A DNA stretch of 64,000 bases, taken from NCBI RefSeq assembly GCF_014779795.1, contig NZ_JACXZS010000006.1:43690-107689 (forward strand), written 5' to 3'. This DNA is from Microbacterium helvum (GTDB taxonomy: Bacteria > Actinomycetota > Actinomycetes > Actinomycetales > Microbacteriaceae). Below the pieces are notes generated by a model. That model saw only the letters and a list, made by a program, of their open reading frames with translations. It did not search any database and was not told where the DNA came from. The position numbers and the translations under genes were made by a program. Of the stretch, positions 1-8,625 are shown in pieces; position 1 is the stretch's first letter; each line of letters starts with the position of its first letter.

Positions 1-90
1 AACCCCCCGCCGCTGGCCCACCCCCCCCCGGCGCTGTGGGCCCAGCGCCACGGCCCCCGGGGGGGGGGGGGGGGCCCCCCCCCCCCGCCG
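1..90. other. Low-complexity edge with long G and C runs
   Basis: No gene is readable here. The stretch has nine C at 21-29, a small inverted repeat (GGCGCT at 30-35 with AGCGCC at 44-49), then sixteen G (59-74) followed directly by twelve C (75-86). Runs like these are not seen elsewhere in the window. In the paralogous transporter at 13.9-17.3 kb the same position, between the binding-protein gene and the first permease, carries a GC-rich hairpin. This may therefore be such a hairpin, distorted by sequencing or assembly at a contig end. Confidence 0.6.
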
Positions 91-114
91 CTCATGTCCC
101 GAGGAGGGAAGAAG

Positions 115-1098
115 ATGACGGTCCAGGATGCACGGCTGGTCGCGCACACCGCGCCCCCGCCGCCGGCGGCGGTCGCCAAGTGCGCCCGTCCCACGCGGAC
201 CCGCCCGGCCGGCACCGGCCCGCTCCGTCGCTGGGTGCGCAGGGACGGCCCCGGCATGCTGCTCTTCGCGCTGCCGATGATGATCTCGTTCGCCGTGTTC
301 GGCTGGTGGCCGATCCTGCGCAGCCTCGTCCTCAGCGTCCAGCACACCAACTTCGTCGGGCCCGCCGAATGGGTCGGCCTCGACAACTTCGCCCGCGTAC
401 TCGCCGACCCGCAGCTGGGCACCGCGGTGCTCAACACCGCGTGGTACACGCTGCTCGCGATCGTCATCGGATTCCCGCTGCCGGTCCTGCTCGCCGTGTT
501 CATCGCCGAACTGCGCCGCACGCGCACCATCGCGAGCGTCTTCGCCTACATCCCGGTGATCCTCCCGCCGGTGGTGTCGGTGCTTCTGTGGAAGCAGTTC
601 TACGACCCCAGCGCGAACGGGCTCTTCAACACGATGCTGGGCTGGGTGGGCCTCGGCCCCGTCCCCTGGCTGCAGAACGCGCTCCTCGCGATGCCGTCCA
701 TTGTCGTGCAGGCGACCTGGGCGGGTTTCGGCGGCACCACGGTCATCTACCTCGCGGCGCTCATGGCCGTGCCTCCGGAGCTGTACGAGGCGGCCGAGGT
801 CGACGGCGCACGCGTGCTCCGTCGCTTCTGGCACATCACGCTCCCCCAGCTGCGGACCGTGATCCTCTTCATGCTGCTGCTGCAGGTGATCGGCACGTTC
901 CAGGTATTCACCGAGCCGTACGTCATGACCGGCGGCGGCCCCAACAACAGCACGACGACGATCCTCATGCTGATCTTCCGCTACGCGTTCGTCTCGGGCG
1001 ACTACGGCAAGGCGACGGCGCTCAGCCTCATGCTCGCGGTGTTCCTGTGCCTCATGTCGGCGCTGTACCTCTGGCTGACCAGGAAGTGGGCCAAGTGA
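115..1098 (+). CDS. ABC sugar transporter permease (MalF/UgpA type)
   Basis: This is an integral membrane subunit of a carbohydrate ABC importer (binding-protein-dependent transport inner membrane component). About six hydrophobic segments are visible. Near residues 222-245 the EAA loop reads EAAEVDGARVLRRFWHITLP, which is the contact site for the ATPase. I chose the ATG at 115 over the one at 94 because GAGGAGGGA (101-109) sits six bases upstream of it. The next permease starts inside this gene's stop codon. A substrate-binding lipoprotein gene would be expected just upstream and is outside the window. The protein is closely similar to the permease at 14929-15864, so the two transporters are paralogues. 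The substrate is not readable from sequence; the adjoining GH92 gene suggests mannose-containing oligosaccharides. Confidence 0.93.
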   Translation: MTVQDARLVAHTAPPPPAAVAKCARPTRTRPAGTGPLRRWVRRDGPGMLLFALPMMISFAVFGWWPILRSLVLSVQHTNFVGPAEWVGLDNFARVLADPQLGTAVLNTAWYTLLAIVIGFPLPVLLAVFIAELRRTRTIASVFAYIPVILPPVVSVLLWKQFYDPSANGLFNTMLGWVGLGPVPWLQNALLAMPSIVVQATWAGFGGTTVIYLAALMAVPPELYEAAEVDGARVLRRFWHITLPQLRTVILFMLLLQVIGTFQVFTEPYVMTGGGPNNSTTTILMLIFRYAFVSGDYGKATALSLMLAVFLCLMSALYLWLTRKWAK

Positions 1099-2078
1099 TG
1101 TCCGAGACGCGCACCGTCGTCCTCTCCCCGCGGCCCACGAACGCGCACGACCGCCGTCGCGCGGCGCGCGTCGAGGCCCGCCGCCAGGCGAAGGCCGATC
1201 TCGACGAACGCACCCTGGTCTCGGCGACCGAACGCGCCCGTCCACGGACGAGGATCACCCTCGGCCTGCTGTCGGTGCTCGTGGTCGGCTTCCTGGCGAT
1301 CATCGCGGTCGGGCCCGTGCTGTGGCTCGCGAAGTCCGCCGTCTCGACGACGTCCGACATCGTGACGCAGCCGTTCGCGCTGTGGCCGAGCGGCATCCAG
1401 TGGCAGAACCTCGTCGAGGCCTGGAACGGCATCGACATCGGCCAGTACCTGTTCAACACCGTGGTCATCGCCGGCGGCAACTGGTTCTTCGGACTGCTGG
1501 TGGCGCTCACCGGTGGCTACGTCCTCGCGATCCTGAAGCCCAAGTACGCGAAGTTCCTCGAGGGCGCGGTGCTCGCGACCCTGTTCATCCCGGGCGTCGT
1601 GTCGCTCGTCTCGCTCTACCTGACGATCCTCAGCCTCCCGATCATCCAGGTGAACCTCATCAACACGTACTGGGCCGTCTGGCTGCCGGCATCCGCGCAC
1701 GCCTTCAGCGTGCTGCTCATGCGCAACTTCTTCGCGCAACTGCCTGCCGAGGTGTTCGAAGCGGCGAAGGTCGACGGCGCCGGGTCGTGGACCGTGTTCT
1801 GGCGGCTCGTGCTGCCCATGTCCCAGCCGGTCATCGGCGTCGTCTCGCTGCTCACCCTGGTGGGCGCTTGGAAGGAGTTCATGTGGCCGCTCCTGGTGCT
1901 GCCCGATCCCAAGCTGCAGCCGCTGTCGGTCGGCCTCTACAAGGTGTCGTCGAGCGCGGAGATCAGCATCCTCATGGCGGGCATGTTCATCTCGGTGATC
2001 ATCCCGATCGTGCTGTTCCTGGTGTTCCAGCGGCAGTTCCTTCGCAGCGCGGGGCAGTCCGGGGCGATCAAGGGCTGA
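1098..2078 (+). CDS. ABC sugar transporter permease (MalG/UgpE type)
   Basis: This is the second membrane subunit of the importer that starts with the preceding gene. Its ATG (1098-1100) shares one base with the upstream TGA, so translation is coupled. A basic cytosolic N-terminus of about 50 residues is followed by roughly six membrane segments. The EAA loop reads EAAKVDGAGSWTVFWRLVLP. The protein ends in SAGQSGAIKG, and the paralogue at 13949-14932 ends almost identically (SAGQAGAIKG). No ATPase gene lies in either transporter cluster. In actinobacteria such importers usually share one MsiK-type ATPase encoded elsewhere, and I infer the same here. Confidence 0.93.
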   Translation: MSETRTVVLSPRPTNAHDRRRAARVEARRQAKADLDERTLVSATERARPRTRITLGLLSVLVVGFLAIIAVGPVLWLAKSAVSTTSDIVTQPFALWPSGIQWQNLVEAWNGIDIGQYLFNTVVIAGGNWFFGLLVALTGGYVLAILKPKYAKFLEGAVLATLFIPGVVSLVSLYLTILSLPIIQVNLINTYWAVWLPASAHAFSVLLMRNFFAQLPAEVFEAAKVDGAGSWTVFWRLVLPMSQPVIGVVSLLTLVGAWKEFMWPLLVLPDPKLQPLSVGLYKVSSSAEISILMAGMFISVIIPIVLFLVFQRQFLRSAGQSGAIKG

Positions 2079-2098
2079 CGACGCCACGGGTCTCGACG

Positions 2099-5000
2099 AT
2101 GCTGGAGATCACCCCCGGCGGGGGCCCGCGGCGTACGCCTGCGTCCGGTCCTGGCCGAGGACTGACGGATGCCGCCGCCCTGCGCTACCGGCTGCTCGGC
2201 GCCGCACGGGGCGAGGTCTGCAGCGCATCGATCGTCGATGTGGATGTCGTCGTCGAGCAGGGGATGCTGCTGAGCTACGCGGTGTTCCCCGAGCTCCGCG
2301 GCGCCGCGGCCGATGTGCGCAGCGGCCGCGCCTTCGACGCGACCGCCGTCGCGCTCGAGCTCGTCTTCGACGACGGCGGCACCTCGGAACCCCTGGAGCT
2401 GGTCGATCAGGCCGGCTACGACGCGGACCCCGCAGGCCAGCATGCGTCCAACGCGCTCGTCGCCGATCAGTGGAACCTGCGTCGCATCGGCCTCGACGCC
2501 GCTGTCGGACGCCGGGTCCGAGGCATCCATCTGCGTATCCTGAGTCCCGCCGGCGAACCGCTCCCGGGCCTCCCGGCGCCGACGGGCTGGATCAGCGATG
2601 TGCGGATCCAACCGGATCACGCGCCGCGCGCGAGCCCCCTCGACCTCGTCGACACGCGTCGCGGCACGCACTCCGCGATGCTCGCCTCACGGGGCAACAC
2701 CCTGCCGGCCGTCGCGGTGCCGCACGGCTTCAATCTCGGCATCCCGCTGACCGACGCAGGCACGCACTCGTGGCCGTATCGCTACCACTCCGGGTCGCGG
2801 CTCGAACTGCAGGGGCTCGCCGTCTCGCACGCGCCGAGCCCGTGGATCGGTGACCGCGGCGTCGTGCAGATCATGCCGACGCCGCTCGGCGCCGACGCGT
2901 CCGCGGACCGCGCCGTGCGCGCGCTCGGGTTCGCGCACGCCGACGAGATCGCGCGACCGCACGTGTGGTCCGCACTGCTCGAGGGCGGCCTGCGGGCCGA
3001 GCTCACCGCCACCGACCACGTCGTGGTCGCACGGATCGCACTGCCCGACGGCGGCGGATTCGTCATCGACCAGCTCGACGACCGGGGCCGCCTGTTCGTC
3101 GACGAGTCCGACGAAGATGCGCCGTTCACGGGGTACACGGACACGCACCACGAACCGGCCACCTCGCATGTGCCCCGCATGTACTTCGCGATCGGCGTCG
3201 ACCGCCCGATCTCGCGGGTGCGCACCGGCACCGCGCCCGGGCGCGAGACGGTGTCGGCCTCGGTGACGGTCGCCGGCGCCGGAGCGGTCACGGTGCGCAT
3301 CGCGACGTCGTTCATCGGCATCGCGCAGGCTCGCCGTGCGCTCGCACAGGAGACGCCGGCCGGCCGCGGCTTCGACGAACTGGTCGCGGCCGCCCGCGCC
3401 CGCTGGGAGCCCCTGCTCGATCTGGTCGCGATCGACGGCACCGTGGATCAGCGGGCCGGGATCGCCTCAGATCTGTACCGCATGTTCCTCTACCCGAACG
3501 ACGCGAGCGAGAACGCCGGCGAGCCCGCGGCACCGCGATGGGTGCACGCGGATGCGACCGGCCTGCCCGTCGTCCCGCACGGTGACACGCACACGGGGTG
3601 CCGCGTGCGCGAGGGGCGCTCCTTCGTCAACAACGGCTTCTGGGACACCTACCGCACGGTGTGGCCGGCGTACTTCCTCCTCACGCCCGAGCGTGCGGCC
3701 GTCATGCTCGACGGCTTCCTCGAGCACTTCCGGGCGTCGGGGTGGATGGAGCGGTGGTCGGCCCCGGGCCCTGTCGACTCGATGGTGGGCACCAGCAGCG
3801 ACATCGTGTTCGCGGATGCCGTGGCCGCCGGCATCCACGTCTCCGATCTCGAGACCGCCTACGACAGCGCGGTGCGCAACGCCGCGACCGCCTCACCGCG
3901 TCCCGAGGTCGGACGCGCCGACAGCACCCGGGCGCCGTTCCGCGGGTTCGTGTCGACGGCGACGCCTGAGGGCCTCAGCTGGACGCTCGAAGGCGCTGTC
4001 AACGACTTCGGCATCTCGGTGCTGGCGGCGCACCTGGCGGCGGATCCGACGCACCCGCGGCACGACGAGCTCGCGGCGGACGCCCGGTACTTCGCCGCGC
4101 GCGCGGGAGCGTTCGCGCACCTGTTCGACGACGTGACCGGGTTCTTCGTCGGCCGCGACGAGGACGGCCGGTTCCGCTCGCGCCGCGAGACGTTCGATCC
4201 GGCACTGTGGGGTGGCGACTACACCGAGACGAACGCGTGGGGCATGCGGTTCAGCGTGCCCCACGACGGCCACGCTCTGGCGTCGCTGCTCGGCGGCCGA
4301 GACGGTCTGGAGGCGGCGCTCGACGCCTACTTCGCGACCCCCGAGACGGGCGACGACGCGATCGCCGGCACGTACGGCGCGATCATCCACGAGATGACCG
4401 AGGCGCGCGACATCCGCCTCGGCATGTACGCGCTGTCGAACCAGCCGGCGCACCACATCCCCTTCATGTACGCCTTCACCGACGCTCCGCACAAGGCGCA
4501 GGCGATCGTGCGCGACAGCGTGCGGCGGCTGTTCCTCGGCGGCGAGATCGGCCAGGGGTTCCCCGGCGATGAGGACAACGGCGAGATGGCGGCGTGGCAC
4601 CTGTTCGCGAGCATCGGCCTGTACCCCCTGACGCCAGGATCGGGCGAGCTGCTGCTGACGGCGCCGTCGGTGACGCGATCCGAGCTGCGGCTGGGCGGTG
4701 CCACAACGGTGATCACGGCGACAGGGCTCACGCACGAGAGCGTGTACATCCAGTCCGTGACCGTGAACGGGCGGCCCTGGACGCGCGCGGGCGTGCCCAT
4801 CGCGCTGCTGCGCGAGGGTGCGCGGATCGAGATCGCGCTCGGCCCGACGCCGTCGCGCTGGGCGTCGCGGCCCGAGGATGGCCCGTTCTCCATGAGCGCT
4901 CCGGGTGCCCTGCCGCGGCTGCTGATGGATGCGGCACCGCCGCGCGCGGGGATCGCCTTCGACGACGACTCGACACACGGCGTCGCGCTGCTCCCCGGCG

Positions 5001-5266
5001 AGAGCGTCGAGTGCACCTTCGCCGCCCCGGTCGTCGTCGAGCTGTACACCGTGACACCGGGCGACCCCGGTCCTGCGGGCTGGCGCGTCGACGCGCTCGT
5101 CGACGGCGACTGGACGCTGCTCGATGAGCGTGGGGCCGAGACCTTCCGGTGGGACGCGCACACGCGCGCGTTCGCCCCGCGCCCGCTGCCCGCGGCGACG
5201 GCGGTGCGATTCACCGCGAAGACGCCGATCGACCTGAGACAGACGGAGTTCCTCCATGCCCGCTGA
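2099..5266 (+). CDS. GH92 family alpha-mannosidase (glycosyl hydrolase 92)
   Basis: This is a 1055-aa protein of glycoside hydrolase family 92, whose members are calcium-dependent exo-alpha-mannosidases that trim alpha-1,2/1,3/1,4-linked mannose, for example on N-glycans. The (alpha/alpha)6 catalytic half carries family motifs NNGFWDTYRTVWP (about residue 511) and LSNQPAHH. It also has GDEDNGEMAAWH (about 823-835), which includes the catalytic acid and metal-site region. The first ~260 residues are the family's beta-sandwich with an extra N-terminal lectin-like portion. An additional ~150 residues follow the catalytic part, so the protein is longer than the common ~750 aa. I see no signal peptide, which suggests cytosolic action on imported oligosaccharides. 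The start is the first in-frame ATG, 20 bases after the permease stop; its ribosome site is weak. Confidence 0.9.
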   Translation: MLEITPGGGPRRTPASGPGRGLTDAAALRYRLLGAARGEVCSASIVDVDVVVEQGMLLSYAVFPELRGAAADVRSGRAFDATAVALELVFDDGGTSEPLELVDQAGYDADPAGQHASNALVADQWNLRRIGLDAAVGRRVRGIHLRILSPAGEPLPGLPAPTGWISDVRIQPDHAPRASPLDLVDTRRGTHSAMLASRGNTLPAVAVPHGFNLGIPLTDAGTHSWPYRYHSGSRLELQGLAVSHAPSPWIGDRGVVQIMPTPLGADASADRAVRALGFAHADEIARPHVWSALLEGGLRAELTATDHVVVARIALPDGGGFVIDQLDDRGRLFVDESDEDAPFTGYTDTHHEPATSHVPRMYFAIGVDRPISRVRTGTAPGRETVSASVTVAGAGAVTVRIATSFIGIAQARRALAQETPAGRGFDELVAAARARWEPLLDLVAIDGTVDQRAGIASDLYRMFLYPNDASENAGEPAAPRWVHADATGLPVVPHGDTHTGCRVREGRSFVNNGFWDTYRTVWPAYFLLTPERAAVMLDGFLEHFRASGWMERWSAPGPVDSMVGTSSDIVFADAVAAGIHVSDLETAYDSAVRNAATASPRPEVGRADSTRAPFRGFVSTATPEGLSWTLEGAVNDFGISVLAAHLAADPTHPRHDELAADARYFAARAGAFAHLFDDVTGFFVGRDEDGRFRSRRETFDPALWGGDYTETNAWGMRFSVPHDGHALASLLGGRDGLEAALDAYFATPETGDDAIAGTYGAIIHEMTEARDIRLGMYALSNQPAHHIPFMYAFTDAPHKAQAIVRDSVRRLFLGGEIGQGFPGDEDNGEMAAWHLFASIGLYPLTPGSGELLLTAPSVTRSELRLGGATTVITATGLTHESVYIQSVTVNGRPWTRAGVPIALLREGARIEIALGPTPSRWASRPEDGPFSMSAPGALPRLLMDAAPPRAGIAFDDDSTHGVALLPGESVECTFAAPVVVELYTVTPGDPGPAGWRVDALVDGDWTLLDERGAETFRWDAHTRAFAPRPLPAATAVRFTAKTPIDLRQTEFLHAR

Positions 5267-6950
5267 AGCCGCGACCGGATCCGACGGGGCCACGATCGGC
5301 CACGACACCGCCCGCGCGCTGCGGGCCGAGGTGCGGCGTCGCGCGTTCCGCCAGGTGCGCGATGCCGGCCGGTCCGACGACGGCGCCTGGATCAGCCCCC
5401 GGCTGGGCATCGCCGACCCCGGCCATAACGGCACCGCCGCGTTCTCGTGCGCGGCGGCGCTGCTGGCCGCCTGCGACGACCAGCCCTCGTCGGAACGCGC
5501 CGAACTCGCCGAGCGCGCCACCGCCGCGGTCCGGTTCGTGCTGCGGGCGCGCCGCGACTCGGGTCTGCTCGACCTCCCCGCGTGCAACCCCGACTCGGCG
5601 CCCGACACCGGGTTCGTGCTGCAGCAGCTCGCGGCGACCCTGCTCCTGCTGCGGCGGCACGGCGTCCCGCCCGAGCTCGAGCAGTGGGAGCGCGACACAT
5701 GCGCGCTGCTCGAAGGCACCGCCGGCGCAATGCTCGCCGGCGGCTTCCACACCCCGAACCACCGGTGGGTGATCGCGTCGGCCGCCGCCCTGGCTGCTGC
5801 CGTGCTGCCCGAACACGCCGAGGAGTGGGAGCCGGGCATCCGGGCGATCCTCGACGAAGGCCTCGACATCGACGCTGACGGCTTCTTCCCCGAGCGCAGC
5901 GTCGGCGTGTACGACGCCGTGACCGATCGCGCACTGCTGTTCCTGCACCTGCTGCGCGGCACGCCGGGCGCGCTCGACGCGGCCGCGCACAACCTGCGGA
6001 CGGACATGGTGCTGTTGGATGCCTCACTCCGCGCGGACTCGTCGCTGTCGAGTCGTCAGGACCGCGGCTCTCGTGCGGTGCCGGTGTCGCTCATCGACCT
6101 TTACCAGGCGGTGGGGACGCTCCGCGACGACTGCGAGCTGCTGTCGATGTCGATTGCGCTGGAGCGTGCCGCCGGGGCGGCGGAACTGCACGAGCTGTTC
6201 TGGCGCGCGTGGACGGACGCGTACTTCGGCGCCGCCGAGGGCACCGTCTCCGACCCCCGCCCGAGCCGCTGCTGGACCGTCTTCGCGGGGCAGGGCGCCG
6301 CCCGGTTCCGAGACGGCGACCTCACTGCGACCGTGCGGCGCGCACCGTCGTTCGTCGCCGTCGCGCATGGCGACGTCGGCATCCGGTCGGTCCAGTTCTT
6401 CCAGGCCGTGCACGGCGTCGGGCTGTTCGTGCCGCAGTCGGCGGAGTTCGGCGATCGGCGAGCCCTGCTGACCTCTGCCGGCGCCCCGGGCCGGCGACCG
6501 GGCTACGAGCTCCCGCTGGGCGAGCCGGTGCGACCGGACGGCTGGGATGCCTCCCTGGACCGCCGCGACGTGCGCCGGCTCCCGCCGCTCGAGGTCACCG
6601 CCGAGGTCGCATGCGAGCCCGCCGCCGTCGACGTGCGTCTCACGGCGCCGGGCATGGCGGGCACGCTCGGCGCGATCCTCATCGACGTGGATGCCGGACT
6701 CGTCGCCGACGGCGCCGGCCTCGCGTTCGTGCTGCGCGAGGGGCAGGAGCTGTTCCTCGCCGGCGAAGTCGTCCTCCGCGGCGAGACGCATGCGGTGCGC
6801 GTCACGGGCGGTGCCACCGCACATCGCGCGTGGGCGCTGCGCGATTCGCCGCCCCTCCACGACGGATACGCACGGATCGTGATCCCGGTGACCGGATCTG
6901 TGCGCCACCGCGTGCGGATCGAGACGCTGAACATGGGCTCGCACCTCTGA
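5256..6950 (+). CDS. Unrecognised 564-aa protein of the GH92 operon
   Basis: I do not recognise this protein. Its ATG overlaps the end of the GH92 gene by 11 bases, with a GGAG seven bases upstream, so it is co-translated with that gene. The first ~330 residues are helix-rich, with regularly spaced Ala/Leu-rich helices and a motif PDTGFVLQQLAATLLLL. This resembles the alpha/alpha-toroid of heparinase II/III-type lyases and other six-hairpin enzymes. The last ~230 residues look like a beta-sandwich (CWTVFAGQGAARFRDGDLTA and following), which also fits that lyase or hydrolase architecture. No signal peptide and no certain catalytic residues are visible. Cytosolic processing of an imported glycan fragment is my inference from context. 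Confidence 0.75.
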   Translation: MPAEAATGSDGATIGHDTARALRAEVRRRAFRQVRDAGRSDDGAWISPRLGIADPGHNGTAAFSCAAALLAACDDQPSSERAELAERATAAVRFVLRARRDSGLLDLPACNPDSAPDTGFVLQQLAATLLLLRRHGVPPELEQWERDTCALLEGTAGAMLAGGFHTPNHRWVIASAAALAAAVLPEHAEEWEPGIRAILDEGLDIDADGFFPERSVGVYDAVTDRALLFLHLLRGTPGALDAAAHNLRTDMVLLDASLRADSSLSSRQDRGSRAVPVSLIDLYQAVGTLRDDCELLSMSIALERAAGAAELHELFWRAWTDAYFGAAEGTVSDPRPSRCWTVFAGQGAARFRDGDLTATVRRAPSFVAVAHGDVGIRSVQFFQAVHGVGLFVPQSAEFGDRRALLTSAGAPGRRPGYELPLGEPVRPDGWDASLDRRDVRRLPPLEVTAEVACEPAAVDVRLTAPGMAGTLGAILIDVDAGLVADGAGLAFVLREGQELFLAGEVVLRGETHAVRVTGGATAHRAWALRDSPPLHDGYARIVIPVTGSVRHRVRIETLNMGSHL

Positions 6951-6999
6951 ATCAGCCGCAAGCGCCATCCCTGACCCGACATCTCGAAGGAGAACTCCC

Positions 7000-8616
7000 A
7001 TGTCATCCGGCATCCAGGTCGCCGACGTCCTGATCGTCGGCGGCGGTCTCGGCGGCATCGCCGCCGCGCAGAGCGCGGTCGCGCTCGGCCGCACCGCGGT
7101 CATCACCACGGAGGGTCCGTGGCTCGGCGGACAGCTGACCACACAGGCCGTCCCGCCCGACGAGAATCAGTGGATCGAGACTCTGGCCTCGACGACGTAC
7201 GCGCGGTTGCGCGCGACGATCCGCGGAATCTACGCCGAGCAGTACCCCGTCTCGCCATATGGGAGGCGGCAGCGACCGTTCAACCCGGGCCTGGGCAACG
7301 TGTCGCGCATCACGCACGAGCCCCGGGTCGCGGCCGTCGCGATCGAGTCCGTGCTCTCGCCGTCATACGCCACCGGGCGGCTGACGGTGCTGCGGCATCG
7401 CACGCCGATCGCCGTCGAGCGCGAGGGCCGGCGCATACGCTCGGTGACCGTGCGCGATACGCGCACCGGCAACGAGCTGACGATCGATGCGCACGTGGTG
7501 ATCGACGCGACCGAGCTGGGCGACCTGCTGGAGCTGGCCGCACTGGAGTTCGTCACAGGCGCCGAGGCGCAGCACGAGACCGGTGAACTGCATGCCCTCG
7601 AGGTCGCCGACCCACTCGACCAGCAGGCCGTGTCGTGGTGCTTCGCGATCGAGCACCGCCCCGGTGAGGACCACGTCATCGACCGGCCGGCATCGTACGC
7701 GCACTGGCGAGACACGCACGACCCGCGCTGGCCGGCACCGCAGCTGTCGTGGGAGGACCTCGAGCCGCCCACGCTCGCACGCCGCCACCGCGCGATCTTC
7801 TCGGGCGATCCCGCCGACGCCGTCGCGCCCGACGGCCGTGACTTCTGGCACTACCGGCGCGTGCTCGGCGCCGCCAACTTCGACGGGTCGATCCCTGACG
7901 TCACGCTCGTGAACTGGCCGCAGATCGACTACTGGGAGCAGCCGCTGGTCGGCCCCGGCATCGGTCCGGCCGAGCGCGCCGCCGCGGCCGTCGGCGCGCG
8001 CGGCCTTTCGGAGTCGCTTCTGTACTGGATGCAGACCGAGGCTCGCCGCCCGGACGGCGGCACCGGCTACCCGGGACTGCGGCTGCGCCCCGACGTCGTC
8101 GGCAGCGAGGACGGTTTCGCGCTGGAGCCCTACATCCGCGAGGCTCGCCGCATCCGGGCCGTCTTCACCGTCACCGAAGAGCACATCGGGTGCGAGATGC
8201 GCGACGGCCGGCCGGTCGAGCAGTTCGCCGACTCTGTGGGCATCGGCTCGTACCGCATCGACCTGCACCCGTCGACCGCGGGGCGCACGTACGTCGACAT
8301 CGACTGCGACCCTTTCCAGATCCCGCTCGGCGCGCTCATCCCTCGCGACGCCGACAACCTGATCCCCGCCAACAAGAACATCGGCACGACGCACATCTCG
8401 AACGGCGCCTACCGCCTGCATCCCGTGGAGTGGGGCATCGGCGAGGCGGCCGGGGTGCTCGCGGCGACGATGCTCGCCACCGGCGAGTCGGCCGAGGGCG
8501 TCCGGGCACGGCATCTCGAGGACGTGCAGCGGACCATGCTGCAGCGTGGTGTGCCGATCGCGTGGCCGCGTCGGGTGCTCGACGAGCACGCCCTCTTCCT
8601 CAGCGCGCAGCGCTGA
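7000..8616 (+). CDS. FAD-dependent oxidoreductase, glycan-cluster type
   Basis: This 538-aa flavoprotein begins with a Rossmann dinucleotide-binding motif (VLIVGGGLGGIAAAQSA, about residues 10-26) and has the second FAD motif VVIDATELGDLLELA near residue 166. It best fits the large 'FAD dependent oxidoreductase' family PF12831, which is frequent in polysaccharide-use clusters and mostly without a known substrate. The ATG is preceded by AAGGAG (6987-6992). The gene is the last of the plus-strand cluster and converges on the Rieske fusion gene with only nine bases between them. A second, larger member of the family lies at 20611-22857. The presence of two such flavoenzymes suggests that sugar or glycoside oxidation is part of this pathway, but no substrate can be named. 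Confidence 0.85.
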   Translation: MSSGIQVADVLIVGGGLGGIAAAQSAVALGRTAVITTEGPWLGGQLTTQAVPPDENQWIETLASTTYARLRATIRGIYAEQYPVSPYGRRQRPFNPGLGNVSRITHEPRVAAVAIESVLSPSYATGRLTVLRHRTPIAVEREGRRIRSVTVRDTRTGNELTIDAHVVIDATELGDLLELAALEFVTGAEAQHETGELHALEVADPLDQQAVSWCFAIEHRPGEDHVIDRPASYAHWRDTHDPRWPAPQLSWEDLEPPTLARRHRAIFSGDPADAVAPDGRDFWHYRRVLGAANFDGSIPDVTLVNWPQIDYWEQPLVGPGIGPAERAAAAVGARGLSESLLYWMQTEARRPDGGTGYPGLRLRPDVVGSEDGFALEPYIREARRIRAVFTVTEEHIGCEMRDGRPVEQFADSVGIGSYRIDLHPSTAGRTYVDIDCDPFQIPLGALIPRDADNLIPANKNIGTTHISNGAYRLHPVEWGIGEAAGVLAATMLATGESAEGVRARHLEDVQRTMLQRGVPIAWPRRVLDEHALFLSAQR

Positions 8617-8625
8617 CCCAGGGCC

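Noticed and set aside
1002..2087. 361-codon minus-strand frame
   Set aside because: It is antisense to a clear permease, made of Arg/His/Asp-rich sequence without motifs; a shadow frame of GC-rich code.
3893..6007. 704-codon minus-strand frame
   Set aside because: Antisense to GH92 and the next gene; no family motifs and biased composition.
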